A DNA stretch of 12,430 nucleotides from DATGHS01 sp035307785. Its GTDB lineage: Bacteria > Planctomycetota > Planctomycetia > Gemmatales > Gemmataceae. The translations under genes were made by a program, and so were the position numbers. Under the pieces are notes generated by a model. The model worked only from the letters and a program-made list of their open reading frames with translations. It did not search any database and had not been told where the DNA came from. The stretch spans positions 1-12,430 of the forward strand of contig DATGHS010000462.1 of the NCBI GenBank assembly GCA_035307785.1, read 5' to 3'. This document shows, one piece after another, positions 1 to 6,062 of this stretch (position 1 is its first letter; each line of letters starts with the position of its first letter).

Positions 1-168
1 CGAAAGGCGCTAACGGAAAACGAGGTGTTGAATGTATTCCTTTACCCAGACAATGCCCGCCAGTGGGACGCGTTCCTGGCCGAGTGCATGCGCTTTGACG
101 TGGCCACGAGCTACGACCATCACTTTCCGGCCACAATGGACTTGCTCTGCCCGAAGAATTGGAACTGA
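1..168 (+). CDS. 3' end of an unrecognised protein-coding gene (5' truncated by window)
   Basis: An open frame runs from the first base of the window to a TGA at 166-168 and gives 55 residues. The composition looks like a folded protein: aromatic and charged residues are mixed (FLYPDN, QWDAFL, RFDVAT, SYDHHFP), and the end is a short CPKNWN. The peptide has one HH pair and two cysteines but no motif I can assign to a family. The frame stays open across the window edge, no overlapping gene on the other strand is convincing, and a palindromic non-coding stretch follows. These points support a real gene end rather than a chance frame. The function is unknown, and the start lies outside the window. 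Confidence 0.6.
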   Translation, partial: RKALTENEVLNVFLYPDNARQWDAFLAECMRFDVATSYDHHFPATMDLLCPKNWN

Positions 169-179
169 AAGGACACGAT

Positions 180-248
180 CCACGGATAGCACGGGCGAAA
201 CGGATATGATCCGGAGGCGTCTATCCGGAGCGTCCGTACTATCCGTGG
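180..248. repeat. Imperfect palindrome between convergent genes
   Basis: The left arm (180-206) and right arm (222-248) are complementary at 22 of 27 positions. The outer 10 bp (CCACGGATAG / CTATCCGTGG) match perfectly, and the loop is 15 bases (207-221). Inside it, ATCCGGAG occurs twice (from 209 and from 223). It lies between the stop of the plus-strand partial gene (168) and the stop of the minus-strand secreted protein (264). No T-run follows either arm. It could fold in RNA from both genes and act as a bidirectional terminator, but its style (CCACGGAT-type arms) resembles dispersed intergenic palindromes. That resemblance is from memory and not checked here. Confidence 0.6.
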
Positions 249-263
249 TTGATTCTGTGATCG

Positions 264-1100
264 TCACTTAGGTAGTGGAAAGATATTCGGCCCCTGATCC
301 TTTCCATCAATCGTAATTGGCTTCGGCTGCACGTCGGGCATCGGCTTCTTAGGCAGGTCTTTCTTCGGTTCATCAATCTTCGGAGCGTCGTTTTTCAGTT
401 CTCCAATCTTCGCCGGCGGATCTTTCTTCGTCGCATCCTTCTTGGAGGCGTCAATGGGCGGGAACTCAATCTTCAGACCGTCATCCTGGGGTGCGGCCGG
501 TTTTGGAGATTCGTTTTTCGGCTTGACGGCGTCTGGCGCGGGAATGTTCGGCGTCTCTCGCGGCAACGGCAGCGGGTCGAGCGGCAACGGCACCGGATCA
601 GGCAACGGCAACGGTCCAGAAGGATTAGACGTGGGCTTGGCGGGCAGGTTGGTCGAGCTTTTCGGCGCAGGGTTGTTGTTCTTTGGGGCCAGCTCGGGCT
701 CGTCGAAGGTCAGCGGCTTCGGTGCCGGCAGCTTGGTACCCCTGGGACCGGCCGTCGGGTACAGTTTTTTCCGCACGGATTCGATGAGTTCGTGCAATGC
801 CAAGGCTCTCGCGGTTGGGTCCAATTGTCGCTCGGCCAGCACCAGGCCAGTCGTAACTTCGCTCTGCAGCTCGGCCGGCAAGAGTGGCTGGATCGTTCGC
901 AGCGAGCCCTCGAACAGGCGGTAGCTGCCCGTCAAGTCGCCGCGGTTAAAAAGGGCGGCTCCGCGATTATGAATGTCGGCCAACAGATCAATGATTTGCC
1001 GGTCATTGATCTTTCGCTCAACGGGAACATCGGCCGCCGTGGCCGTGAAAACAAAAACGAGACCACTTGCCAGAGCCAGCAATTGCCGCGAGACCATCAT
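264..1100 (-). CDS. Secreted protein with short helical N-terminal domain and Pro/Lys-rich tail
   Basis: 278 residues. Residues 1-23 form a signal peptide (MMVSRQ, then a hydrophobic core ending TATAAD), so the product is probably exported by Sec. Residues about 30-115 look helical and TPR-like (HNRGAALFNRGD, SYRLFEGSLR, ALALHELIESVRKKLYP), a type of domain I associate with planctomycete exported proteins. From about residue 120 to the end the chain is low complexity: a Pro-Leu-Asp section (PLPLPDPVPLPLDPLPLP) and then a Lys/Asp/Pro section with repeated KKD and PKI blocks. The tail is probably an extended spacer in the periplasm or envelope. The start is the first of two ATGs because AAGGAG lies 6 bases upstream. 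A longer GTG frame from 1358 would bury the signal peptide. The function is unknown. The gene is divergent from the orphan pair starting at 1312. Confidence 0.8.
   Translation of the reverse strand: MMVSRQLLALASGLVFVFTATAADVPVERKINDRQIIDLLADIHNRGAALFNRGDLTGSYRLFEGSLRTIQPLLPAELQSEVTTGLVLAERQLDPTARALALHELIESVRKKLYPTAGPRGTKLPAPKPLTFDEPELAPKNNNPAPKSSTNLPAKPTSNPSGPLPLPDPVPLPLDPLPLPRETPNIPAPDAVKPKNESPKPAAPQDDGLKIEFPPIDASKKDATKKDPPAKIGELKNDAPKIDEPKKDLPKKPMPDVQPKPITIDGKDQGPNIFPLPK
561..615. repeat. Short tandem repeat encoding the Pro-Leu tract
   Basis: A roughly 21-base unit beginning CGGCAACGGC occurs at 561-581 and 582-602, followed by a partial copy (GGCAACGGCAACGG, from 601). Read on the minus strand it encodes the PLPLPDP-type section of the secreted protein. 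It stays in frame and its copies differ, so it looks like an old in-gene expansion rather than an active variable repeat. Confidence 0.6.
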
Positions 1101-1106
1101 GATCTT

Positions 1107-1112
1107 CTCCTT
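1107..1112 (-). promoter_or_regulatory. Shine-Dalgarno site fixing the secreted-protein start
   Basis: AAGGAG on the minus strand lies 6 bases before the ATG at 1098-1100. This places the start directly before the signal peptide and argues against the upstream GTG at 1358. Confidence 0.75.
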
Positions 1113-1150
1113 TTTCGCTATCCGTTGCGAAAGCTGCAATTGCCCAAGAA

Positions 1151-1156
1151 TATAAT
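1151..1156. promoter_or_regulatory. Candidate -10 box in the divergent intergenic region
   Basis: TATAAT is read on the plus strand, and TATATT overlaps it on the minus strand (...GATTATATTC...). The region 1101-1311 separates divergent genes, so a promoter in each direction is expected here. No good -35 box is visible at 16-18 bases. On the plus strand the nearest is TTGCGA at 1125-1130, with a 20-base spacer. Apart from this box and the dyad at 1275-1288 I see nothing else in the 211-base gap. Confidence 0.25.
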
Positions 1157-1274
1157 CAATCGCCCCAATCTTGCCTAGAGAGGGTTTTCCCCATGCACAA
1201 TAAATCCGGCCCGATACGTGCAATATGACCCACGGAAGAAACCAAGCGCCATTTTCGCCGGCGCGGTCGTAGAT

Positions 1275-1288
1275 AACATGAGCATGTT
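1275..1288. promoter_or_regulatory. Perfect-arm dyad AACATG-N2-CATGTT, possible operator
   Basis: Six-base arms with a 2-base centre lie 23 bases upstream of the ATG of the first orphan gene (1312). The position would suit a repressor site or a leader hairpin close to the ribosome site. No family of regulator can be named from it, and a 6+6 dyad can arise by chance. Confidence 0.25.
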
Positions 1289-1311
1289 CCTTTCTCCGCA
1301 GAGATTGCACC

Positions 1312-1770
1312 ATGCGCGCCGAATTGTATGGCTTGATCTTCGATACACCAGCTATCACCTTTTACCTCTGGTCGCCCTGGCGGGCATCGATGCTGGAGCA
1401 CCGGCTCTTTGAAGCGATTGGCCATTTGCCAAATGTCGAAATTGAGCAGGAAGGCGACGAATTCCGGGTGCATATCGATGATGGCAAGACCTGGCGTACG
1501 GCGCTGCAGAACATTGAGCGCATCATGAAAGGCTGGCAGGAGGAAGCCGGGTCCGGGGAAGAGCGCCGCACCTGGTACTGGCTCATTGACGGCGATACCG
1601 ATGCCCACGGCTACGACCATGCCGGTGAACGAGCCTGCCTGTGGGCGGGCATTCGGATTTGCCTGGATCGCTCCAATCCGGGCGAGAGTGACAAGCGCGA
1701 AGACCTGGACATGGAGAGCTTTGGCTTGCAGATTTGGCGCGAAGATGAAAAGCCGACTCGCCGACAATAG
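1312..1770 (+). CDS. Hypothetical tryptophan-rich acidic protein (first of an orphan pair)
   Basis: 152 residues, not recognised as any named family. It has no signal peptide and no membrane segment, so it is probably cytoplasmic. It contains eight tryptophans, several in clusters (LWSPWRA, RTWYWLIDGD), and an acidic middle section (EIEQEGDEF). The pattern of short strands around aromatic residues, a helix (RTALQNIERIMKGWQEE) and a charged C-terminus suggests a small alpha/beta domain. The plus-strand reading is preferred over the 203-residue antisense frame at 1156-1767: its in-frame stop at 1279 sets a sensible start, and a second plus-strand gene with a good ribosome site follows 39 bases downstream. 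The start has only a weak GAGA about 7 bases upstream. Confidence 0.72.
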   Translation: MRAELYGLIFDTPAITFYLWSPWRASMLEHRLFEAIGHLPNVEIEQEGDEFRVHIDDGKTWRTALQNIERIMKGWQEEAGSGEERRTWYWLIDGDTDAHGYDHAGERACLWAGIRICLDRSNPGESDKREDLDMESFGLQIWREDEKPTRRQ

Positions 1771-1809
1771 CTTGAGGGGATCGGCAAACTAACTGTAACT
1801 GGAGACACC

Positions 1810-2142
1810 ATGTCTGAAGAGCACGATCAAATCTGGGTGGCCCTTGAGTTGATGCGCGGCGGGCAAACGGTTCTGTTCCGAGGCACCATGGCACAATCAG
1901 ATTTTGACGCCATCACTTCGGGTTCGTATACGGCACCGTTTGTGACGCTGCAGAATGTCCACTGGGTGGAATCGGTCTGGAGTGAGCAGGAAGGGAGTTG
2001 GACAAACAAAGTCACCGTCTACGGCCGCGACCGCGAATGGCGCTGGCACACAGGCGCAATGCATATCCGGCCAGACAGCATTTTCTCGCTGGCCGATTTG
2101 CGGGATTGCTCCAGTGTCGTGGGCAAGAGCGATGAGATCTGA
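1810..2142 (+). CDS. Hypothetical tryptophan-rich small protein (second of an orphan pair)
   Basis: 110 residues. GGAG at 1801-1804 lies 5 bases before the ATG, so the start is well supported. The protein is soluble in appearance, with six tryptophans (IWVALEL, HWVESVWSE, REWRWHTG). Its strand-rich pattern (QTVLFRGTM, TAPFVTLQNVHW, TNKVTVYGRD) suggests a small beta-barrel or beta-sandwich. I do not recognise the family. It follows the preceding tryptophan-rich gene by 39 bases on the same strand, so the two are probably cotranscribed and may act together, though nothing in the sequence shows what they do. It ends 58 bases before the convergent RNase R gene. Confidence 0.75.
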   Translation: MSEEHDQIWVALELMRGGQTVLFRGTMAQSDFDAITSGSYTAPFVTLQNVHWVESVWSEQEGSWTNKVTVYGRDREWRWHTGAMHIRPDSIFSLADLRDCSSVVGKSDEI

Positions 2143-2151
2143 GGTCTCTGC

Positions 2152-2194
2152 GAGCCGGCGGTGCGAATATCGCGCTTGATTGCGCCGCGGGCTC
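2152..2194. terminator. GC-rich hairpin between convergent genes, possible bidirectional terminator
   Basis: The arms at 2152-2165 and 2181-2194 pair over 14 positions with one mismatch and two G-U pairs as transcribed on the plus strand (outer part GAGCC / GGCTC). The loop is 15 bases. It fills the 58-base gap between the orphan gene stop (2142) and the RNase R stop (2201). There is no clean T-run on either side, so it may act with Rho or only protect 3' ends. Confidence 0.4.
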
Positions 2195-2200
2195 CGATTC

Positions 2201-4324
2201 TTATTTCCCTACCTTCACAACACGAAAATCCAGTTGCCGGCGATACACGTCCACGCGCGCGACTTGCACCGTGACCCGGTCGCCGAGTCGATAGCGGCGT
2301 TTGCTTCGGCGGCCGTGCAGAGTATGGGACAACTCGTCGAAGTAATAATAATCATCCACGAGCGAACTGATGTGGACGAGCCCTTCCACTGGGAACTGCT
2401 CGGCCTGGGCAAAGAAGCCGTAGTCGGCCACGCCGGTGATAATCGCCGGCATCTCCAGGCCAATCCGCTCGCTCATGTAGGCCAGCAGTTTTACCTTGAT
2501 CAGTTCGCGTTCAGCCGTATCGGCTCGGCGTTCGGTGTGGCTGCAATGCTCGCCGATGGCGGCCAGTTCCAACTGATCGGAACTGCAGCGCTCCATCCGC
2601 AGCCACTGTTCGAGCAAGCGATGAACCGTCAAATCGGGATACCGCCGAATCGGTGAAGTGAAATGACAGTAGTCATCGCTAGCAAGGGCGTAATGCCCCT
2701 CGGGGTTCGGGCTATACACAGCCTGTTTCAGGCTCCGAAGAAGTGCGTAATGGACCGCGTACTGTTCTGGCTCGCCGGTGCTTTCTTCCAGCACGCGCTG
2801 CAAGCCAAAGCGATCTTTTTCAAGCTTCACCGTATAGCCAAGCAATCGGGCGAATTCGGCGAAGTCTTGCAGTTTTGCGGGCTCCGGAGCGGGGTGAACT
2901 CGGCGCAAGAACGGCACGTTCAACGAAGCCAGATGCTCGGCCACGGCTTCGTTGGCAGCAAGCATGAACTCCTCGATCATCTGATGGCTCACATCATGCG
3001 TCACGAAATGCGCGCCGGTTACGCGGCCCTCATCGTCGAGTTCCAACTCCGTTTCCGGCATCACCAATTCCAATGAGCCGCGCTTGTGCCGGCGCTCGCG
3101 CAGGATCACGGCCAGTTCTTTCATGCGTACCAAAAGGTCGACAATCTCCGGGTCCAAACTCTTACCTGCTGATGCCGGCTTCATCAGGATTTTCGAGACC
3201 TGCTCATAAGTGAAGCGACGCCGGTTTTGGATGGCGCCATTCGCGAAACGAACGTGCGCCTTCTGACCGTGCGGCGTGAAATCGATCCAGACGGTCTTAA
3301 CGAAGCGCACTTTGCCTTGCTGCAAGCTGGCCAGCCCGTTCGAGATAATCTCTGGAAACATCGGCAGCACGCGCTGCGGAAGATACACGCTGTTGCCGCG
3401 TTTGCGGGCCTCATAATCTAGCGCGCCCCCCACCGGCGCGAAACGACTCACATCAGCAATATGTACTCCGAGTTGCCAATGGCCCGATTTCTTGTCGCGG
3501 GTCAGCGAGATAGCATCGTCGAAGTCGCGGGCATCAACGGGGTCGATGGTGACAATGATCTCGTCCGTGTAATCCTCACGACCCTCCAGGTCTTTTTCGT
3601 CGAACAGCGCGGCTATCTCGCGGGCTTCTTGTAGCACCTCCTTGGGAAACTCGTCCGGAAGGCCGAAGGCGCGAACAATGGAAAGCGTATCGACGCCCGG
3701 CTTGCCGCGCGGGCCCAGAATTTCAGTTATGACCCCTTCGCCGCGGTCATCGGGCCCTGGGAAGCGCAGCATTTCGAAGACGACCTTGTCATCGAGCTTG
3801 GCTCTTTTGGCCCCCGGGTCGCCGACGTAAATGCTGTGTGAGAAAACCGTGCCGTCCACGCGCACGTAGCCGTTGCCGTCGCGCTCGAAGTAAGTGCCCA
3901 CGAACTGCCGCGTCGCGCGATCGACAATGCGAACGATCTCGCCCAGCGGATTGTCATCGCGCCGTGCCGGCTTGCGCAGCACACGAACCAACACCTCGTC
4001 GCCCGTGGCGGCGTCTAAGGCGTCTTCCTCGCGAATGCGGATTTCCGCTCCCGTTTTTCCGTCTACGAGCTTGGGCCGAACGAAGCCGCCATGGGAAGTG
4101 CGTCGAAAAACGCCGACGACGCTGCCGTGCGGGGCTGTCGCGCGAATGGTATGATTGCGGCCATATTCAATGCGCCCTTCCTTGATGAGTTCCCGCAGCG
4201 CCCGGCGTAATTGCGGCAACTGCCCTTTGCCCACGCCGAGTTTTCGCGCCAGCGCTTTTGCCTTTACGGGACTATATTTATTGGCCGACAGAACTGCTAT
4301 CACTTGTTCCGCCAAATCGGCCAT
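2201..4324 (-). CDS. rnr: Ribonuclease R (3'-5' exoribonuclease, RNB family)
   Basis: Processive hydrolysis of RNA from the 3' end, including structured RNA, in cytoplasmic mRNA and rRNA turnover. 707 residues from the ATG at 4322-4324 (E. coli RNase R is about 813). Order of parts: N-terminal winged helix (about 5-60, KAKALARKLGVGKGQLPQLR), cold-shock/OB domains (about 68-215), the RNB catalytic domain (about 250-580), and a C-terminal S1 domain (about 622-703, ITGVADYGFFAQ...EGLVHISSL). The metal-binding aspartates of DPVDARDFDDA are D261, D267, D269 and D270, and the later signature FTSPIRRYPDL is at 555-565. All are intact. The long basic tail of the E. coli enzyme is mostly missing. An in-frame TTG at 4334-4336 is possible, but GGAG lies 6 bases before the ATG and overlaps the codons after the TTG, so the ATG is chosen. 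Downstream of a second exoribonuclease gene. Confidence 0.96.
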   Translation of the reverse strand: MADLAEQVIAVLSANKYSPVKAKALARKLGVGKGQLPQLRRALRELIKEGRIEYGRNHTIRATAPHGSVVGVFRRTSHGGFVRPKLVDGKTGAEIRIREEDALDAATGDEVLVRVLRKPARRDDNPLGEIVRIVDRATRQFVGTYFERDGNGYVRVDGTVFSHSIYVGDPGAKRAKLDDKVVFEMLRFPGPDDRGEGVITEILGPRGKPGVDTLSIVRAFGLPDEFPKEVLQEAREIAALFDEKDLEGREDYTDEIIVTIDPVDARDFDDAISLTRDKKSGHWQLGVHIADVSRFAPVGGALDYEARKRGNSVYLPQRVLPMFPEIISNGLASLQQGKVRFVKTVWIDFTPHGQKAHVRFANGAIQNRRRFTYEQVSKILMKPASAGKSLDPEIVDLLVRMKELAVILRERRHKRGSLELVMPETELELDDEGRVTGAHFVTHDVSHQMIEEFMLAANEAVAEHLASLNVPFLRRVHPAPEPAKLQDFAEFARLLGYTVKLEKDRFGLQRVLEESTGEPEQYAVHYALLRSLKQAVYSPNPEGHYALASDDYCHFTSPIRRYPDLTVHRLLEQWLRMERCSSDQLELAAIGEHCSHTERRADTAERELIKVKLLAYMSERIGLEMPAIITGVADYGFFAQAEQFPVEGLVHISSLVDDYYYFDELSHTLHGRRSKRRYRLGDRVTVQVARVDVYRRQLDFRVVKVGK

Positions 4325-4330
4325 GGCTGG

Positions 4331-4334
4331 CTCC
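4331..4334 (-). promoter_or_regulatory. Shine-Dalgarno site fixing the RNase R start
   Basis: GGAG on the minus strand lies 6 bases before the ATG at 4322-4324. It favours this ATG over the TTG four codons upstream. Confidence 0.7.
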
Positions 4335-4343
4335 AAAACGAGT

Positions 4344-4438
4344 TGAACAGAAGTAAACGAAAAGAGCGAAGAAAAGACCGGCGTTCGCTTGGCTGTCCGC
4401 GATTTGATTTCTTCGTTACCTGCGTGTGCTTCTGTTCA
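4344..4438. repeat. 95-base imperfect palindrome between the two exoribonuclease genes
   Basis: The left arm (4344-4374) and right arm (4408-4438) are complementary at 24 of 31 positions. Ten outer base pairs (TGAACAGAAG / CTTCTGTTCA) and the inner GAAGAAA / TTTCTTC block are perfect. The loop is 33 bases. It fills most of the 129-base gap between the YhaM-like gene stop (4454) and the RNase R start (4324). The AACAGAAG-type arms resemble a class of dispersed intergenic palindromes that I recall from planctomycete and related genomes. No transposase is present, so it would be non-autonomous. In the transcript it would form a hairpin between the two reading frames. Confidence 0.65.
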
Positions 4439-4453
4439 TTGACTGGATTCGGT

Positions 4454-5461
4454 TCACTCGGATTCCAGGATCGAATTGTTTACCGGCTCGGCTCCACTGA
4501 CGCCGCCTTTGAACAATCGCCGCTGCAATGATTGGCTGTATTGCGTCCAGGCGGTGGTTGGATTCTTGTCTTCGCGCAGATCGCGGACGAAGGTGTGAAT
4601 CTTGGCGTCCATGTTGTCGATGTAATGCAGCGCCACGGCTTCCGGGGTCATTGGCACCACCGGGCTGCCAAAGGCATATTCGCCGTGATGGCTGGCAATC
4701 ATGTGCTTGAGCCGCCACAGCAGTTCCCGGGGGAATGCCTCACCCGTTAGCTCGGGGACGCGCAATACCTTTTCAGTGAGCATTTCGATGCCGATTGCAA
4801 TGTGACCGACTAGCTGTCCTTCGTCGGTGTAGGCAAATGCTTTGGAAACCGAAAGCTCACGCGTCTTACCGATATCGTGCAGGAAGATCCCCATCAGCAG
4901 CAGATCGCGGTCCACGCCCGGATATAAGGGAGCAATACGGTCGGTCACTTCCATCATGTTCACGACGTGTTCAATTAGGCCACCCACATAGGCATGATGA
5001 TTCCGCACTCCGGCCGGCACTTTGCTGAAAAGTGTCATGGTCGCGTCGTCCATCAGGAACGATTCGGCAAGCGCGCGCAGGTGAAGATTCGACAGTTTCC
5101 GCAAATGCGTGCGCAGCTTTTCGAGCAGCTTATTGATGTCCTGCTCGGTGTGCGGCAGGAAGTCCGTGAGTTCGACCTTTTGCGCTTCATGCCGCTCAAC
5201 ATGGCTCAAGATGATCTGCAGCGCACCCTGGAAAAGCTGCACTTTTCCACGCACCGCGAGAAAGTCGCCGGGGTCGAAGGACCGGAACTGGTTCTCGCTT
5301 GCGTTCCAAAGGCGACCGGTAATCGAACCACTGCGGTCGCGCAGTTCAATTTGCAGGAACAGGTTGCCGTTGCGGTTAGCCCGTAATTGTTTGTCGGCAA
5401 CCAGGTAAATCTCGTCGAGAGATTCCCCGTCGGTCAATTGCTGGACGAATCGACGAGACAT
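4454..5461 (-). CDS. YhaM-like 3'-5' exoribonuclease (OB-fold plus HD domain)
   Basis: Predicted metal-dependent 3'-5' exoribonuclease of the YhaM family, cytoplasmic. 335 residues, close to the B. subtilis protein (about 314). The N-terminal OB-fold is at about 10-90 (NLFLQIELRDRSGSITGRLW, then FLAVRGKVQLFQGALQI). The HD domain is at about 150-290. Likely metal ligands are H155/H156 and H165 (RNHHAYVGGLIEH), the HD pair H195-D196 (GIFLHDIGKTREL), H258/H259 (ASHHGEYAFGS) and D282 (HYIDNMDAK). Two starts compete. The ATG at 5459-5461 has GGAG 5 bases upstream. The ATG nine codons earlier (5486-5488) has no such site but overlaps the stop of the upstream gene as ATGA, which would mean translational coupling. 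I prefer the first. The order on the strand is DCC protein, this gene, RNase R. Confidence 0.88.
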   Translation of the reverse strand: MSRRFVQQLTDGESLDEIYLVADKQLRANRNGNLFLQIELRDRSGSITGRLWNASENQFRSFDPGDFLAVRGKVQLFQGALQIILSHVERHEAQKVELTDFLPHTEQDINKLLEKLRTHLRKLSNLHLRALAESFLMDDATMTLFSKVPAGVRNHHAYVGGLIEHVVNMMEVTDRIAPLYPGVDRDLLLMGIFLHDIGKTRELSVSKAFAYTDEGQLVGHIAIGIEMLTEKVLRVPELTGEAFPRELLWRLKHMIASHHGEYAFGSPVVPMTPEAVALHYIDNMDAKIHTFVRDLREDKNPTTAWTQYSQSLQRRLFKGGVSGAEPVNNSILESE

Positions 5462-5466
5462 GAAGG

Positions 5467-5470
5467 CTCC
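5467..5470 (-). promoter_or_regulatory. Shine-Dalgarno site supporting the YhaM-like start
   Basis: GGAG on the minus strand lies 5 bases before the ATG at 5459-5461 and within the coding extension that an upstream ATG at 5486-5488 would use. It is the main reason for choosing the shorter protein. Confidence 0.6.
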
Positions 5471-5484
5471 GTTGATTTCGTTGG

Positions 5485-5916
5485 TCATTGGTTGGCGGCT
5501 TTGCGGGCTGGAACGTTACAAGCGCCATGCTCACACGGCACAAGTTGGAACCGGTTACGTGCTATCCACAGATATATTCGCTGGCCGACGTTCGGCACGC
5601 CCGGAATGTACAGCAAAGGAAAGATCGCCCACAGCAACGGCAAGCGGCAGGCCATCCACTGAAACGCCGCAAATCCTCGATACACACGCTCTCGGTCCGG
5701 TGCTACCAGGTGCATCTGCTCTAATAATTGCGCTGGCACCAACGGAGTCTTGCTGTCCGGCAGTCGTGCGGTATCCCGGCAGTTCTGATATTGAATGCGT
5801 CGCAGCCAGTCCAGGCGACGAAGAATGCCGACAGATTTGCAACAAAAGGCGCAATCGCCATCGTAAAGTAGGACAGCGCTTCTCGTTGTGTCGTGACTTG
5901 AGGCAATGGCTGCCAC
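5485..5916 (-). CDS. DCC-family (DUF393) thiol-disulfide oxidoreductase-like protein
   Basis: 143 residues from a GTG at 5914-5916. The family signature VLLYDGDCAFCCKSV is near the N-terminus and carries the CxxC pair that gives the DCC family its proposed thiol-disulfide oxidoreductase role; substrates are not established. A hydrophobic stretch (LPLLWAIFPLLYIPGVPNVG) and the typical YLWIARNRFQ segment follow, so it may sit at the membrane face. Three more cysteines are present, two near the end (PCEHGAC). The start is uncertain: a TTG at 5977-5979 gives 164 residues, but the extra section has no family-like content. GGGAG lies 10 bases before the GTG. The stop codon overlaps a possible ATG of the exoribonuclease gene, so the two genes are very likely cotranscribed. 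Confidence 0.83.
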   Translation of the reverse strand: MAAIASSHDTTRSAVLLYDGDCAFCCKSVGILRRLDWLRRIQYQNCRDTARLPDSKTPLVPAQLLEQMHLVAPDRERVYRGFAAFQWMACRLPLLWAIFPLLYIPGVPNVGQRIYLWIARNRFQLVPCEHGACNVPARKAANQ

Positions 5917-6053
5917 GCTTCGAATGCTCCCAATGGACTTAAAGCTCCTGCTTGATTGTATGCAATCGCAACCGCTCAAATCTCATTTGTCTGGCTATGG
6001 TGCCAACCGCAGCACATTGGCCTACCATAACGCAAGGCTAACCACTGAATGAG

Positions 6054-6059
6054 TATAAT
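6054..6059 (+). promoter_or_regulatory. TATAAT directly before the rhaB start
   Basis: A perfect -10 hexamer ends 3 bases before the ATG at 6063. If it is used, the transcript would start at or just inside the start codon, giving a leaderless or nearly leaderless message. No ribosome site is visible before this ATG, which fits. No -35 box is recognisable 16-18 bases upstream, so it may be coincidental. Confidence 0.3.
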
Positions 6060-6062
6060 TCC

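Noticed and set aside
561..615. CRISPR-like or phase-variable repeat
   Set aside because: The units are adjacent without spacers, diverged and in frame within a coding sequence.
442..924. 160-residue plus-strand frame rich in Gly and Ser
   Set aside because: It is the antisense of the Pro/Leu repeat of the secreted protein; the Gly/Ser content follows from the repeat.
1101..1358. N-terminal extension of the secreted protein from a GTG at 1358
   Set aside because: It would put 86 residues before a clear signal peptide, overlaps the start of the plus-strand orphan gene, and ignores the AAGGAG site before the ATG at 1100.
1156..1767. 203-residue minus-strand frame opposite the first orphan gene
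   Set aside because: Its composition is irregular and it mirrors the plus-strand gene. It would also cover the likely promoter region of the secreted protein. The plus-strand gene fits a tandem pair.
2180..3076. Plus-strand frames of 158 and 137 residues
   Set aside because: They lie wholly inside the RNase R gene on the other strand, which has all its catalytic motifs.
5917..5979. TTG start extending the DCC-family protein by 21 residues
   Set aside because: The extension lacks family-like sequence and a ribosome site; the GTG at 5914-5916 gives a more usual length. It is kept as an alternative in the feature entry.
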